Part shown: in pieces, positions 9,275 to 15,973 of the stretch
How positions within the stretch are numbered: position 1 is the stretch's first letter
How the letters are laid out: each line of letters starts with the position of its first letter
Assembly: GCA_903897855.1 (NCBI GenBank)
Contig: CAIUDH010000024.1
Span: 1 to 41,896, forward strand
Length of the DNA stretch: 41,896 bases
Reading direction: 5' to 3'
From: an uncultured Bacteroidota bacterium
GTDB taxonomy: Bacteria; Bacteroidota; Bacteroidia; UKL13-3
Notes under the pieces: model-generated
What the model saw: the letters and a program-made list of their open reading frames with translations, nothing else
The model's database searches: none
Told to the model about the DNA's origin: nothing
Position numbers and translations under genes: made by a program

Positions 9275-9853
9275 CTACTGCTCGATGGCTGCAATGATTG
9301 CGGCATCCATCGGATCTGTCTTAGGCGAAAAAAAGTTTATTAATTGCCCTTTTTCATCGATCACATATTTTTGAAAATTCCATTTCACTTCACTATCCAT
9401 TTTGCCATTAACCATTTTGTTGGTGAGCCATTCGTAAACCTCATGTTGCGCATTTCCTTTCACTTCTATTTTTTCGGTAAGTGTAAAAGTGACTCCGTAA
9501 TTTTTAGTACAGAATTCTTTAATCTCCTGAGTGCTTCCCGATTCTTGATTCAAAAATTGATTACAAGGAAATCCGATGACCACTAATTTATCTTTATATT
9601 TTTCGGAGAGCGCTTGTAACTTCTCATATTGAGGTGTGAACCCACATTTGGAGGCCACATTTACACATAATACTTTTTTGCCTTTAAACTGACTAAATTG
9701 AATTTCTTTCCCATCAATACTATTTACTTTTAAATCATAAAACGATTTCAACTCGAACATCAGTTCGCGTTCTTTACGCTGTTGACGTTTTAGAAAAATA
9801 AAACTATAACTGATAGAAGCGAATATAAGAATTAGTACAAAGTATTTGGTCAT
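9275..9853 (-). CDS. Glutathione peroxidase-family protein, membrane-anchored, Cys type
   Basis: A 192-residue thiol peroxidase of the GPx family, which reduces H2O2 and organic hydroperoxides. The peroxidatic residue is a cysteine, C70, in NVASKCGFTPQYEKLQ; the partner glutamine is Q99 in GFPCNQFLNQE, and the tryptophan lies in VKWNFQKYVID. A second cysteine, C115 in EIKEFC, sits where resolving cysteines occur in thioredoxin-dependent members, so thioredoxin rather than glutathione is the likelier reductant (inference). Residues 5-21 form a hydrophobic helix followed by KRQQRKERE, so the enzyme is probably anchored in the inner membrane or exported. A TAAATTTG element lies 28 bases upstream. 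Confidence 0.9.
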   Translation of the reverse strand: MTKYFVLILIFASISYSFIFLKRQQRKERELMFELKSFYDLKVNSIDGKEIQFSQFKGKKVLCVNVASKCGFTPQYEKLQALSEKYKDKLVVIGFPCNQFLNQESGSTQEIKEFCTKNYGVTFTLTEKIEVKGNAQHEVYEWLTNKMVNGKMDSEVKWNFQKYVIDEKGQLINFFSPKTDPMDAAIIAAIEQ

Positions 9854-9880
9854 GACTTATTGGGGTTTAGGAATGGGTGC

Positions 9881-9888
9881 AAATTTAC
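9881..9888 (-). promoter_or_regulatory. -7 promoter element TAAATTTG for the peroxidase gene
   Basis: The minus strand reads TAAATTTGCAC, an exact TAnnTTTG, 28 bases before the ATG at 9853. No clear -33 TTTG at the right spacing. It indicates separate transcription from the TerB-like gene upstream. Confidence 0.5.
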
Positions 9889-9951
9889 ATTAATAATAAT
9901 TGTATTCGGCCATACCCAAGGCTTCATTATTTAAACTAAAAACTTCACCTT

Positions 9952-10425
9952 TCACTCCGTGTGGTGCGTAGGTTCTGTTATCATATCCAAATGGAGCAGC
10001 ACTTTTTCATCATCACTGATGGTAAAGAAGCCCCCTACTCCACCACTCGCGTTGGCAATATGGGCAGCATAATTCTTTAAGCTCTTATAAAAGTGTAAGC
10101 TAAACTTATAAGGCATTAGAGCAAGTACCTCATTGAGGGCAGTGAGTCGTTGAATAATTTGTCCGTTTCTTTCTTTTTTTGTAATCGGCAATAGCGAATA
10201 TAAATGATAAAACCGTTTTGTAAAATCAGGTTCCAGCGCAATATAAAACTCCTTTAGATTGGAATATTCACTAAAAGTTTTGATATGAATCACTTCGATA
10301 GCCCTCTCAATTTCCGACGGCTCGATGGCACCATCGGCACCTGCAATTAACAAAGCTACCAAGGCTGGACTGTCAAAAAGTTGCTCGATTTGAAGTACCG
10401 TTAAATTTTCTAATAAATGTAACAT
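9952..10425 (-). CDS. TerB-like small helical protein (hypothetical)
   Basis: A 157-residue protein of unknown function. The segment LIAGADGAIEPSEIERAIEV resembles the acidic metal-binding loop of TerB/DjlA-type helical domains (ADGxIxxxE); the rest is predicted helical and without membrane segments. An in-frame ATG lies 33 bases upstream at 10458, but it would place the promoter-like sequence inside the gene; the start at 10425 follows a TTTG-N18-TATTTTTG promoter directly and begins MLHLLENLTV. It has its own promoter just after the rplC terminator, so it is not part of the ribosomal operon. Family assignment is tentative. Confidence 0.6.
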   Translation of the reverse strand: MLHLLENLTVLQIEQLFDSPALVALLIAGADGAIEPSEIERAIEVIHIKTFSEYSNLKEFYIALEPDFTKRFYHLYSLLPITKKERNGQIIQRLTALNEVLALMPYKFSLHFYKSLKNYAAHIANASGGVGGFFTISDDEKVLLHLDMITEPTHHTE

Positions 10426-10429
10426 AAGG

Positions 10430-10459
10430 CAAAAATAGGTAATAAGTTTAGACCACAAA
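10430..10459 (-). promoter_or_regulatory. Promoter for the TerB-like gene (TTTG-N18-TATTTTTG)
   Basis: The minus strand has TTTG at 10456-10459 and an exact -7 element TATTTTTG at 10430-10437, 18 bases apart. The -7 box ends 4 bases from the chosen ATG, so the message would be nearly leaderless. This decides against the more upstream ATG at 10458. Confidence 0.55.
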
Positions 10460-10488
10460 AGAGGATGCGTGTATGTTTCAAGGCACGC

Positions 10489-10524
10489 AAAAAAAAAGCC
10501 TTTCCGAAAACGAAAAGGCTTTTT
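10489..10524 (-). terminator. Intrinsic terminator after rplC
   Basis: On the minus strand a 14-pair stem (arms 10511-10524 and 10493-10506, one G-U pair) with a TTTT loop is followed by nine T residues (10489-10497, overlapping the end of the stem). This is a strong rho-independent terminator 20 bases beyond the rplC stop. It ends the rpsJ-rplC transcript before any rplD. Confidence 0.85.
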
Positions 10525-10543
10525 AAAATTTAACGAAATAGTA

Positions 10544-11158
10544 TTATTTTTCGATGATTACATAGCTCCCTTTATGTCCGGGAATAGCCCCTTTAATAAC
10601 AATCAGATTGTGTTCTAAATTGATTTTAACGACCTCAAGATTGATCTTTTTTACACGATCGCCACCCGTACGTCCCGCCATACGCATACCACGCATAACA
10701 CGAGCCGGCTCCGACGATGCACCCAAAGATCCCGGAGCACGCAAACGGTCATGCTGTCCGTGAGTAGTACCACCCACACCACCAAATCCGTGACGTTTGA
10801 TAACCCCTTGAAACCCTTTACCTTTGCTAGTTCCAGTAACATCTACGAAATCACCTTCAGCAAAAATGTCGATTTTTAACAAATCGCCAACCGTGTATTT
10901 CTCTTCAGTAACGAATTCAACGATTTTACGTTTTGGGGTTGTATTTGCTTTCGCAAAATGCCCAATCATCGCTTTGGTTGTGTTTTTTATTTTTTTCTCT
11001 CCGAAAGCCAATTGGATCGCTTCGTATCCATCTTTTTCTTTCGTGCGCACCTGTGAAATAACACATGGTCCGGCTTGAATGATGGTGCATGGTAATGCTT
11101 TTCCATCTGCGTTGTAGATCGTTGTCATACCTACTTTAGTTCCAAGAATTCCTGGCAT
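10544..11158 (-). CDS. rplC: 50S ribosomal protein L3
   Basis: A 204-residue large-subunit protein that binds 23S rRNA near the peptidyl transferase centre. The start [12 protein letters not shown] and the long central loop [17 protein letters not shown] through [17 protein letters not shown] and [14 protein letters not shown] are the bacterial L3 signature. Length is normal. It is preceded by a 181-base structured spacer after rpsJ and followed at once by a strong terminator. In most bacteria rplD, rplW and rplB come next; here they do not, so the S10 operon is cut after its second gene. Confidence 0.98.
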   Translation of the reverse strand: MPGILGTKVGMTTIYNADGKALPCTIIQAGPCVISQVRTKEKDGYEAIQLAFGEKKIKNTTKAMIGHFAKANTTPKRKIVEFVTEEKYTVGDLLKIDIFAEGDFVDVTGTSKGKGFQGVIKRHGFGGVGGTTHGQHDRLRAPGSLGASSEPARVMRGMRMAGRTGGDRVKKINLEVVKINLEHNLIVIKGAIPGHKGSYVIIEK

Positions 11159-11175
11159 AATTTTAATTTAATTAA

Positions 11176-11278
11176 TTTAGTGATGTATCGGTTTAATTAT
11201 TTCCGGCATAGGTAACCTTATGCTGGGGGTACTTACCGGTAAAAAAGATCTTAGCCAAACCAATACATCAACGCTAAA
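11176..11278 (-). ncRNA. Structured leader between rpsJ and rplC (candidate cis-regulatory RNA)
   Basis: In the rplC leader the segments 11181-11194 and 11257-11270 are complementary over 14 pairs with one G-U pair. Beyond a 3-base bulge, 11176-11180 and 11274-11278 add five more pairs. The 62-base interior holds a perfect palindrome TTACCGGTAA (11233-11242), a near-perfect hairpin at 11206-11223, and GGTAA (11211-11215), which could pair instead with TTACC (11233-11237). The element sits within 18 bases of the rplC start codon, where a ribosomal-protein leader would act. The pairing is seen directly; a regulatory role and L3 as ligand are inferences. No known family is recognised. Confidence 0.5.
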
Positions 11279-11293
11279 ACCTTTATGTTTAGG

Positions 11294-11319
11294 TAGCCAT
11301 TAGGTGGCTATGATGCCAC
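11294..11319 (-). promoter_or_regulatory. Two mutually exclusive small hairpins just after rpsJ
   Basis: TAGCCA/TGGCTA (11294-11299 with 11305-11310, 5-base loop) and GTGGC/GCCAC (11304-11308 with 11315-11319, 6-base loop) are both perfect but share 11305-11308, so only one can form at a time. They lie 21-46 bases beyond the rpsJ stop. There is no U-tract, so this is not an ordinary terminator. A switching role is only a possibility. Confidence 0.35.
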
Positions 11320-11339
11320 TAACTACCCATTGAATTCAA

Positions 11340-11657
11340 CTAATTTAAAACTTTAATTTCTACATCAACCCCACTTGGCAACTCTAGTTTCATAAGAGCA
11401 TCAACGGTTTTGCTGGTGCTGCTATAAATATCCATTAAACGTTTGTAGCTGCACAATTGAAATTGTTCACGGGCTTTCTTGTTTACATGGGGTGAGCGTA
11501 ACACAGTATAGATTTTCTTGTCGGTAGGCAACGGAATTGGACCGCTAACTACGGCTCCAGTGCTCTTTACCGTTTTTACGATTTTGTCTGCCGATTTATC
11601 AACGAGGTTGTAATCGTAAGACTTTAATTTGATTCTAATTTTTTGACTGATGGCCAT
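11340..11657 (-). CDS. rpsJ: 30S ribosomal protein S10
   Basis: A 105-residue small-subunit protein of the 30S head; in other bacteria it also joins the NusB antitermination complex. The signature [20 protein letters not shown] and [13 protein letters not shown], then [20 protein letters not shown], is intact. It follows fusA directly with 120 bases between them; tuf, which lies at this place in many other phyla, is absent. The rplC leader follows after the stop. Confidence 0.98.
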   Translation of the reverse strand: MAISQKIRIKLKSYDYNLVDKSADKIVKTVKSTGAVVSGPIPLPTDKKIYTVLRSPHVNKKAREQFQLCSYKRLMDIYSSTSKTVDALMKLELPSGVDVEIKVLN

Positions 11658-11777
11658 TTTGTTTGGATTTATTTATTTACCTATGAACTATTGGAAATTG
11701 ACTTTATGAGTACGTAACCTCCCAATATTTTTTTAAACTACACTTCTCAAACTATTGTTTTCGAAGTATCAACTTTT

Positions 11778-13880
11778 TTAATTTGATCCTTTTCCTTTCA
11801 ACTTCGCTAAAATTGCTTCCGCCTGACTCTTAGGAACTTCTGTATAATGACTGAACTCCATGGTTGAAGAGGCACGTCCTGAAGTGATGGTACGTAATTG
11901 AGTTACATAGCCAAACATCTCGCTTAGTGGTACTTTCGCTTTAATAACCTGAGAACCCGCTTTGGTATCAACACCCTCCAATTGTCCACGACGACGGTTC
12001 AAGTCACCCATCACATCACCCATGTTTTCTTCAGGAGTTAGTACTTCTATTTTCATGATCGGCTCCAATAACACTGGACTTGCCTTTCTGCATGCTTCGC
12101 GATAAGCGATACGAGCCGCTAATTCGAACGATAAAGAGTCGGAATCGACCGCGTGATAACTACCATCATACAACCGTACTTTCAATGAATCGACAGGATA
12201 TCCAGCCAAAACACCATTGGCCATAGCGGCTGCAAAACCTTTCTCAACCGAAGGAATATATTCACGAGGAATTGAACCTCCCACAATTTCGTTGATGAAT
12301 TCCAATCCTGGTTTAGCAGGGTCTCCTGGCATTACTTCAATTGTAATATCAGCAAACTTACCTCGTCCACCCGATTGTTTCTTGTATAATTCTCTGTGAT
12401 TAACCGATTTTGTAATCGTTTCTTTATAAGCCACCTGAGGAGCTCCCTGATTACATTCTACCTTAAACTCACGACGTAAACGGTCGATAATAATTTCTAA
12501 GTGTAACTCACCCATTCCTGAAATTACAGTTTGTCCGGTTTCTTCATCCGTTTTAACTTTAAAGGTAGGATCTTCTTCTGAAAGTTTGCCAAGTGCAACA
12601 CCTAATTTATCAACGTCAGCTTGAGTTTTAGGCTCAATTGCTAAACCAATAACCGGCTCAGGGAAATTCATTGCTTCCAATACAATTGGATTTTTTTCAT
12701 CGCAAAGTGTATCGCCTGTTTTGATGGATTTAAAGCCTACTGCTGCACCAATATCGCCAGCTTCGATATAATCGATTGCGTTTTGTTTATTGGCATGCAT
12801 TTGAAAGATACGAGAAATACGTTCTTTATTTCCACTTCTTGTATTAAGTACATAAGACCCCGCATCTAAACGGCCCGAGTATACGCGGAAGAAGGCCAAA
12901 CGACCTACAAAAGGGTCAGTGGCAATTTTAAATGCCAAGGCTGTAAATGGTTCTTTTGGGTCAGGATGACGAATCACTTCCGCACCGGTATCAGGGTTGG
13001 TACCCACGATACTTTCCTTATCCATTGGCGATGGCATTAATTCCATTACCAAATCCAACATCGTTTGTACGCCTTTATTTTTGAAAGCAGAACCGCATAA
13101 CATAGGAACGATTTTATTCGCTACACAAGCTCTGCGAAGTGCTGCAAGTACTTCAGCTTCAGTAATTGTTTCAGGAGCTTCAAAGAATTTCTCCATTATT
13201 TTATCGTCAAATTCAGAAACGGCTTCCAACATCTTCTCTCTCCACTCTAAAGCCTCTTCCATCATATCGTCAGGAATCGGAACCACTTTGTAAGTCATTC
13301 CCTTATCGTCATCATTCCAAACCATTCCACGGAAGTTAATCAAATCGACTACTCCCGTAAAGTTATCTTCAGCGCCAATAGGCAATTGAAGTGGTACTGC
13401 ATTTCCGCCTAATACCGAACGTACTTGTTTTACAACATTTAGGAAATCGGCTCCTGCACGATCCATTTTATTCACAAAACCTAAACGGGTTACGTTATAG
13501 TTGTTTGCTAAACGCCAGTTGGTTTCCGATTGTGGCTCAACACCATCAACAGCAGAAAATAAGAAAACCAATCCATCCAATACACGAAGTGAACGATTTA
13601 CCTCAACAGTAAAATCAACGTGACCAGGGGTGTCAATAATATTTAATTTATAATCGTTATCTCTGTATTTCCAGAAACAAGTGGTAGCAGCAGAAGTAAT
13701 GGTTATTCCACGTTCTTGCTCTTGTACCATCCAGTCCATAGTAGCAGCGCCATCGTGTACCTCTCCGATTTTGTGGTTAACGCCGGTATAGTAGAGAATA
13801 CGCTCTGTGGTCGTTGTTTTGCCCGCATCAATATGAGCAGCAATTCCTATGTTTCTTGTGTATTTTAAGTCGATTGACAT
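11778..13880 (-). CDS. fusA: Elongation factor G
   Basis: A 700-residue translational GTPase that drives translocation and, with RRF, ribosome recycling. The G motifs are [15 protein letters not shown] (G1, residues 15-29), DTPGHVDF (G3) and [10 protein letters not shown] (G4). Domains II to V follow in the usual order, including RGGQ-type text in [10 protein letters not shown] and the C-terminal [17 protein letters not shown]. Length is that of canonical EF-G, with no sign of a paralogue type. It is separated from rpsG by 157 bases that contain two inverted repeats. Confidence 0.98.
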   Translation of the reverse strand: MSIDLKYTRNIGIAAHIDAGKTTTTERILYYTGVNHKIGEVHDGAATMDWMVQEQERGITITSAATTCFWKYRDNDYKLNIIDTPGHVDFTVEVNRSLRVLDGLVFLFSAVDGVEPQSETNWRLANNYNVTRLGFVNKMDRAGADFLNVVKQVRSVLGGNAVPLQLPIGAEDNFTGVVDLINFRGMVWNDDDKGMTYKVVPIPDDMMEEALEWREKMLEAVSEFDDKIMEKFFEAPETITEAEVLAALRRACVANKIVPMLCGSAFKNKGVQTMLDLVMELMPSPMDKESIVGTNPDTGAEVIRHPDPKEPFTALAFKIATDPFVGRLAFFRVYSGRLDAGSYVLNTRSGNKERISRIFQMHANKQNAIDYIEAGDIGAAVGFKSIKTGDTLCDEKNPIVLEAMNFPEPVIGLAIEPKTQADVDKLGVALGKLSEEDPTFKVKTDEETGQTVISGMGELHLEIIIDRLRREFKVECNQGAPQVAYKETITKSVNHRELYKKQSGGRGKFADITIEVMPGDPAKPGLEFINEIVGGSIPREYIPSVEKGFAAAMANGVLAGYPVDSLKVRLYDGSYHAVDSDSLSFELAARIAYREACRKASPVLLEPIMKIEVLTPEENMGDVMGDLNRRRGQLEGVDTKAGSQVIKAKVPLSEMFGYVTQLRTITSGRASSTMEFSHYTEVPKSQAEAILAKLKGKGSN

Positions 13881-13910
13881 TTTGGGTGGTCGCTAGTAGT
13901 TTGTGATTCG

Positions 13911-13986
13911 TACTTCGTATTTTGTACAAAGTAGAACGCTGAGATACTGGCTATTTTATAATTTATGTGATTGGAATGTAGTATCT
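13911..13986 (-). promoter_or_regulatory. Inverted repeats in the rpsG-fusA spacer
   Basis: On the minus strand TACTTTGTA-CAAAA-TACGAAGTA (13911-13933) forms a 9-pair hairpin with one G-U pair, 31 bases before the fusA ATG. Upstream, AGATACT (13980-13986) and AGTATCT (13942-13948) form a perfect 7-pair arm around a 31-base loop. The pairing is visible; whether it governs fusA translation or mRNA processing is unknown. Confidence 0.4.
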
Positions 13987-14037
13987 GGCAGGTTGTATTA
14001 TCTAAATACGAAACACCATTGACTATATACTTTTTGA

Positions 14038-14505
14038 TTAGAATTTAAAGTGAGAGAAGGCTTTGTTCGCTTCAGCCATACGGTGTGTGTCGTCACGTTT
14101 TTTCACCGATGCACCTTCACCTTTACTTGCGGCGATGATTTCGTTAGCCAATTTCTCGCTCATCGATTTCTCGTTACGAGAACGGGCATATCCCAACATC
14201 CATTTGATACCCAACGCAATTCTACGATCGGGACGAACCTCGATTGGGATTTGGAAGTTAGCTCCACCCACACGGCGACTTTTTACTTCCACACTTGGCA
14301 TTACATTGCCTAATGCTTTTTTCCAAACGTCGATTCCACGCTCCGAAGTTTTCTTTTCTACCACTGCCAAAGCATCATAAAAGATATTGAAGGCTAATGT
14401 TTTTTTACCGCTCCACATTAACATGTTTACGAAACGGGTTACCATTGGATCGTTATAAACTGGATCTGGTAATAAAATTCTTTTTTTTGGTTTTGACTTT
14501 CTCAT
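14038..14505 (-). CDS. rpsG: 30S ribosomal protein S7
   Basis: A 155-residue 16S rRNA-binding protein that nucleates assembly of the 30S head. Characteristic text is MRKSKPKKRILLPDPVYND, VTRFVNMLMWSGKKTLA, VEVKSRRVGGANFQIPIEV and the C-terminal helix region ANKAFSHFKF. Length is normal. It lies 138 bases after rpsL and 157 before fusA, spacings longer than the usual tens of bases in this operon. In E. coli, S7 is the autogenous repressor of the str operon; no matching site is recognised here. Confidence 0.98.
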   Translation of the reverse strand: MRKSKPKKRILLPDPVYNDPMVTRFVNMLMWSGKKTLAFNIFYDALAVVEKKTSERGIDVWKKALGNVMPSVEVKSRRVGGANFQIPIEVRPDRRIALGIKWMLGYARSRNEKSMSEKLANEIIAASKGEGASVKKRDDTHRMAEANKAFSHFKF

Positions 14506-14643
14506 TGATGATTGCCTTTGAGCTTACTTTCAATTCAGCTTAGTAAAGGACTTGATTAATTAATTTGAATACATGAATATAAATAACTGATTTTCGAGTC
14601 GAGACTGTCGTATAAAGGAGCCGTAACGAATCAAAAAACTTTC

Positions 14644-15060
14644 TTATTTTTTCTTTCCTCCTTTTGCTGGAGCTGCTGCAACTGCACCTGGTTTAGGGCG
14701 TTTTGCACCATATTTACTACGGCTTTGCATACGTTTGTCAACACCAGCAGTATCTAATGCCCCACGTACAATGTGATAACGTACACCCGGTAAGTCTTTT
14801 ACACGACCTCCACGTACGAGTACGATAGAGTGCTCTTGTAAATTATGACCTTCTCCTCCGATGTAAGCATTCACCTCTCTCCCATTGGTTAAACGAACAC
14901 GGGCCACTTTGCGTAACGCCGAGTTCGGTTTCTTAGGTGTAGTGGTGTAAACACGTGTACAAACTCCACGACGTTGAGGACAGTCGAGCAACGCAGGCGA
15001 CTTGCTCTTAAATGTAAGCTGCTCGCGGCCTTTGCGAACTAATTGTTGAATTGATGGCAT
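14644..15060 (-). CDS. rpsL: 30S ribosomal protein S12
   Basis: A 138-residue decoding-centre protein, first gene of the str cluster. The segments [18 protein letters not shown] and [20 protein letters not shown] are the two loops in which streptomycin-resistance changes occur; both lysines are wild type. The C-terminal tail ends in a basic, alanine-rich run ([12 protein letters not shown]), longer than in E. coli. A TACCTTCG element lies 46-53 bases upstream. Confidence 0.98.
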   Translation of the reverse strand: MPSIQQLVRKGREQLTFKSKSPALLDCPQRRGVCTRVYTTTPKKPNSALRKVARVRLTNGREVNAYIGGEGHNLQEHSIVLVRGGRVKDLPGVRYHIVRGALDTAGVDKRMQSRSKYGAKRPKPGAVAAAPAKGGKKK

Positions 15061-15105
15061 ATCGTTTTAATACTATTTTTTAAGTGTAACCTTTTTTAAG
15101 GGGTG

Positions 15106-15113
15106 CGAAGGTA
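15106..15113 (-). promoter_or_regulatory. -7 promoter element TACCTTCG for the rpsL cluster
   Basis: The minus strand reads TTTACCTTCGCAC, matching TAnnTTyG, 46 bases before the rpsL ATG. No TTTG is seen 19 bases upstream, though the region there is a long A/T run as often found at ribosomal promoters. Confidence 0.45.
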
Positions 15114-15411
15114 AATAAAATAATTTAAAATCGTTAATTTCCGTGGGAGATTTTTTTGAAAGTGTCAACTTTTCTTTTGGCAGCCTATGAATATGGAAAA
15201 AGAAGCATGAATTTAAGTCAATACGCTCGTAATCTGAGATATAACATAAATTAGGAGAGCCATTACGACTTTTTTATGCGTTTAAAATTCAATGGTATTG
15301 AAAATGCTAACTTGGTTAACAGTATTTTTTCGCGTCGCACTTTAGCCGGTGTCGTTTTATTAGCTAAAGAAACGAGCAGGCAAAAAAGGGCGTTTTGGAT
15401 ATTTTAGCAAA

Positions 15412-15442
15412 AGGGCTGACATTCCTGAAGAACGTCAGCCCT
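15412..15442 (-). terminator. Terminator after the muconolactone-isomerase-like gene
   Basis: AGGGCTGAC (15412-15420) and GTCAGCCCT (15434-15442) form a perfect 9-pair stem with a 13-base loop, followed on the minus strand by TTTTGC. It lies 54 bases past the stop at 15496. The U-tract is short, so termination may be partial; it could also act on the plus strand. Confidence 0.6.
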
Positions 15443-15495
15443 CTGTTTTACCATGAAGTTAACCAATAGCCTACCTCGGTATTTTAAGCAGCTAC

Positions 15496-15762
15496 TTAAA
15501 ACTGTTTAATCAAATTCAAATACACCACCTCTTTCTTCAGTTGGTATAATGGAAGTTGTTCCATTTTCAATTTTACTTGAGCTTCATCAAGTCCTTTAAA
15601 AACAAGTACGGCTCCGTTTCTTAATTCTCTTAAAAACAAATGTTCTAAAATCCCTTCTTCTTTCCATTTCGCAACCATCTCTCTCTCATGCTTAATAATT
15701 TCTTCAAAATTCGCTGGAAGGTTCTCTGTATCGATGGTTAAGATTGCTTCAATTCTATTCAT
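15496..15762 (-). CDS. Muconolactone isomerase-like small protein
   Basis: An 88-residue protein beginning MNRIEAILTIDTENLP. The layout, with a beta strand, a helix with EIIKHEREMVAKWKEEG, a charged loop with HLFLRELRNGAVLVFKG, and a final strand, resembles the ferredoxin-like fold of the muconolactone delta-isomerase/YCII group. No other catechol-degradation gene is nearby, so the enzyme activity should not be assumed. A longer frame opens at 15831, but the extra 23 residues do not resemble the family, so the ATG at 15762 is preferred. It lies between clpC and the rpsL cluster and ends in its own terminator. Confidence 0.6.
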   Translation of the reverse strand: MNRIEAILTIDTENLPANFEEIIKHEREMVAKWKEEGILEHLFLRELRNGAVLVFKGLDEAQVKLKMEQLPLYQLKKEVVYLNLIKQF

Positions 15763-15926
15763 AATATGACTACTTTTAATGCGTTGATAAAAATTTACAT
15801 TATTTAAACTTTCGAGCTTCTGTGATGGCAATATTCAGAGAGTGAACTGCGCATTTACGAAAACTGTTTATCCTTGGGCATTGATTAAATTTATTGCTCC
15901 ATGATAAGGCGAAGAATAATTTAAAA

Positions 15927-15953
15927 AAACGCCAACCGAATAGGCTGGCGTTT
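15927..15953 (-). terminator. Intrinsic terminator after clpC
   Basis: On the minus strand AAACGCCAGCC (15943-15953) pairs with GGTTGGCGTTT (15927-15937) around a 5-base loop, with one G-U pair, and runs into seven T residues (15923-15929). It starts 20 bases past the clpC stop. Confidence 0.85.
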
Positions 15954-15973
15954 AAGTTTAGGCTGTATATTTA

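Larger units (their letters stand above)
15061..15495. other. 435-base gene-free stretch upstream of rpsL
   Basis: No open frame of useful length is seen on either strand. From the rpsL side it holds the -7 element at 15106-15113, an A/T-rich run, an interleaved pair of 6-base inverted repeats at 15341-15375, and the terminator of the upstream gene at 15412-15442. The stretch 15120-15340 shows nothing I can name. Confidence 0.5.

Noticed and set aside
9072-9374. 100-codon plus-strand frame covering the nuoH promoter and the end of the peroxidase gene
   Set aside because: It runs over a good minus-strand promoter and into a certain gene; its product is low-complexity in K and N and resembles nothing.
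9644-9646. Selenocysteine in the glutathione peroxidase
   Set aside because: The active-site codon encodes cysteine and no in-frame TGA occurs there.
10426-10458. Longer start for the TerB-like gene at 10458
   Set aside because: It would place a TTTG-N18-TATTTTTG promoter inside the coding region; the ATG at 10425 follows the promoter directly.
11181-11270. The rpsJ-rplC inverted repeat as a transposon remnant
   Set aside because: No direct target duplication flanks it, it carries nested small hairpins, and it sits at the leader position. Kept as a leader RNA candidate, but a genome-wide copy search is needed to exclude a repeat.
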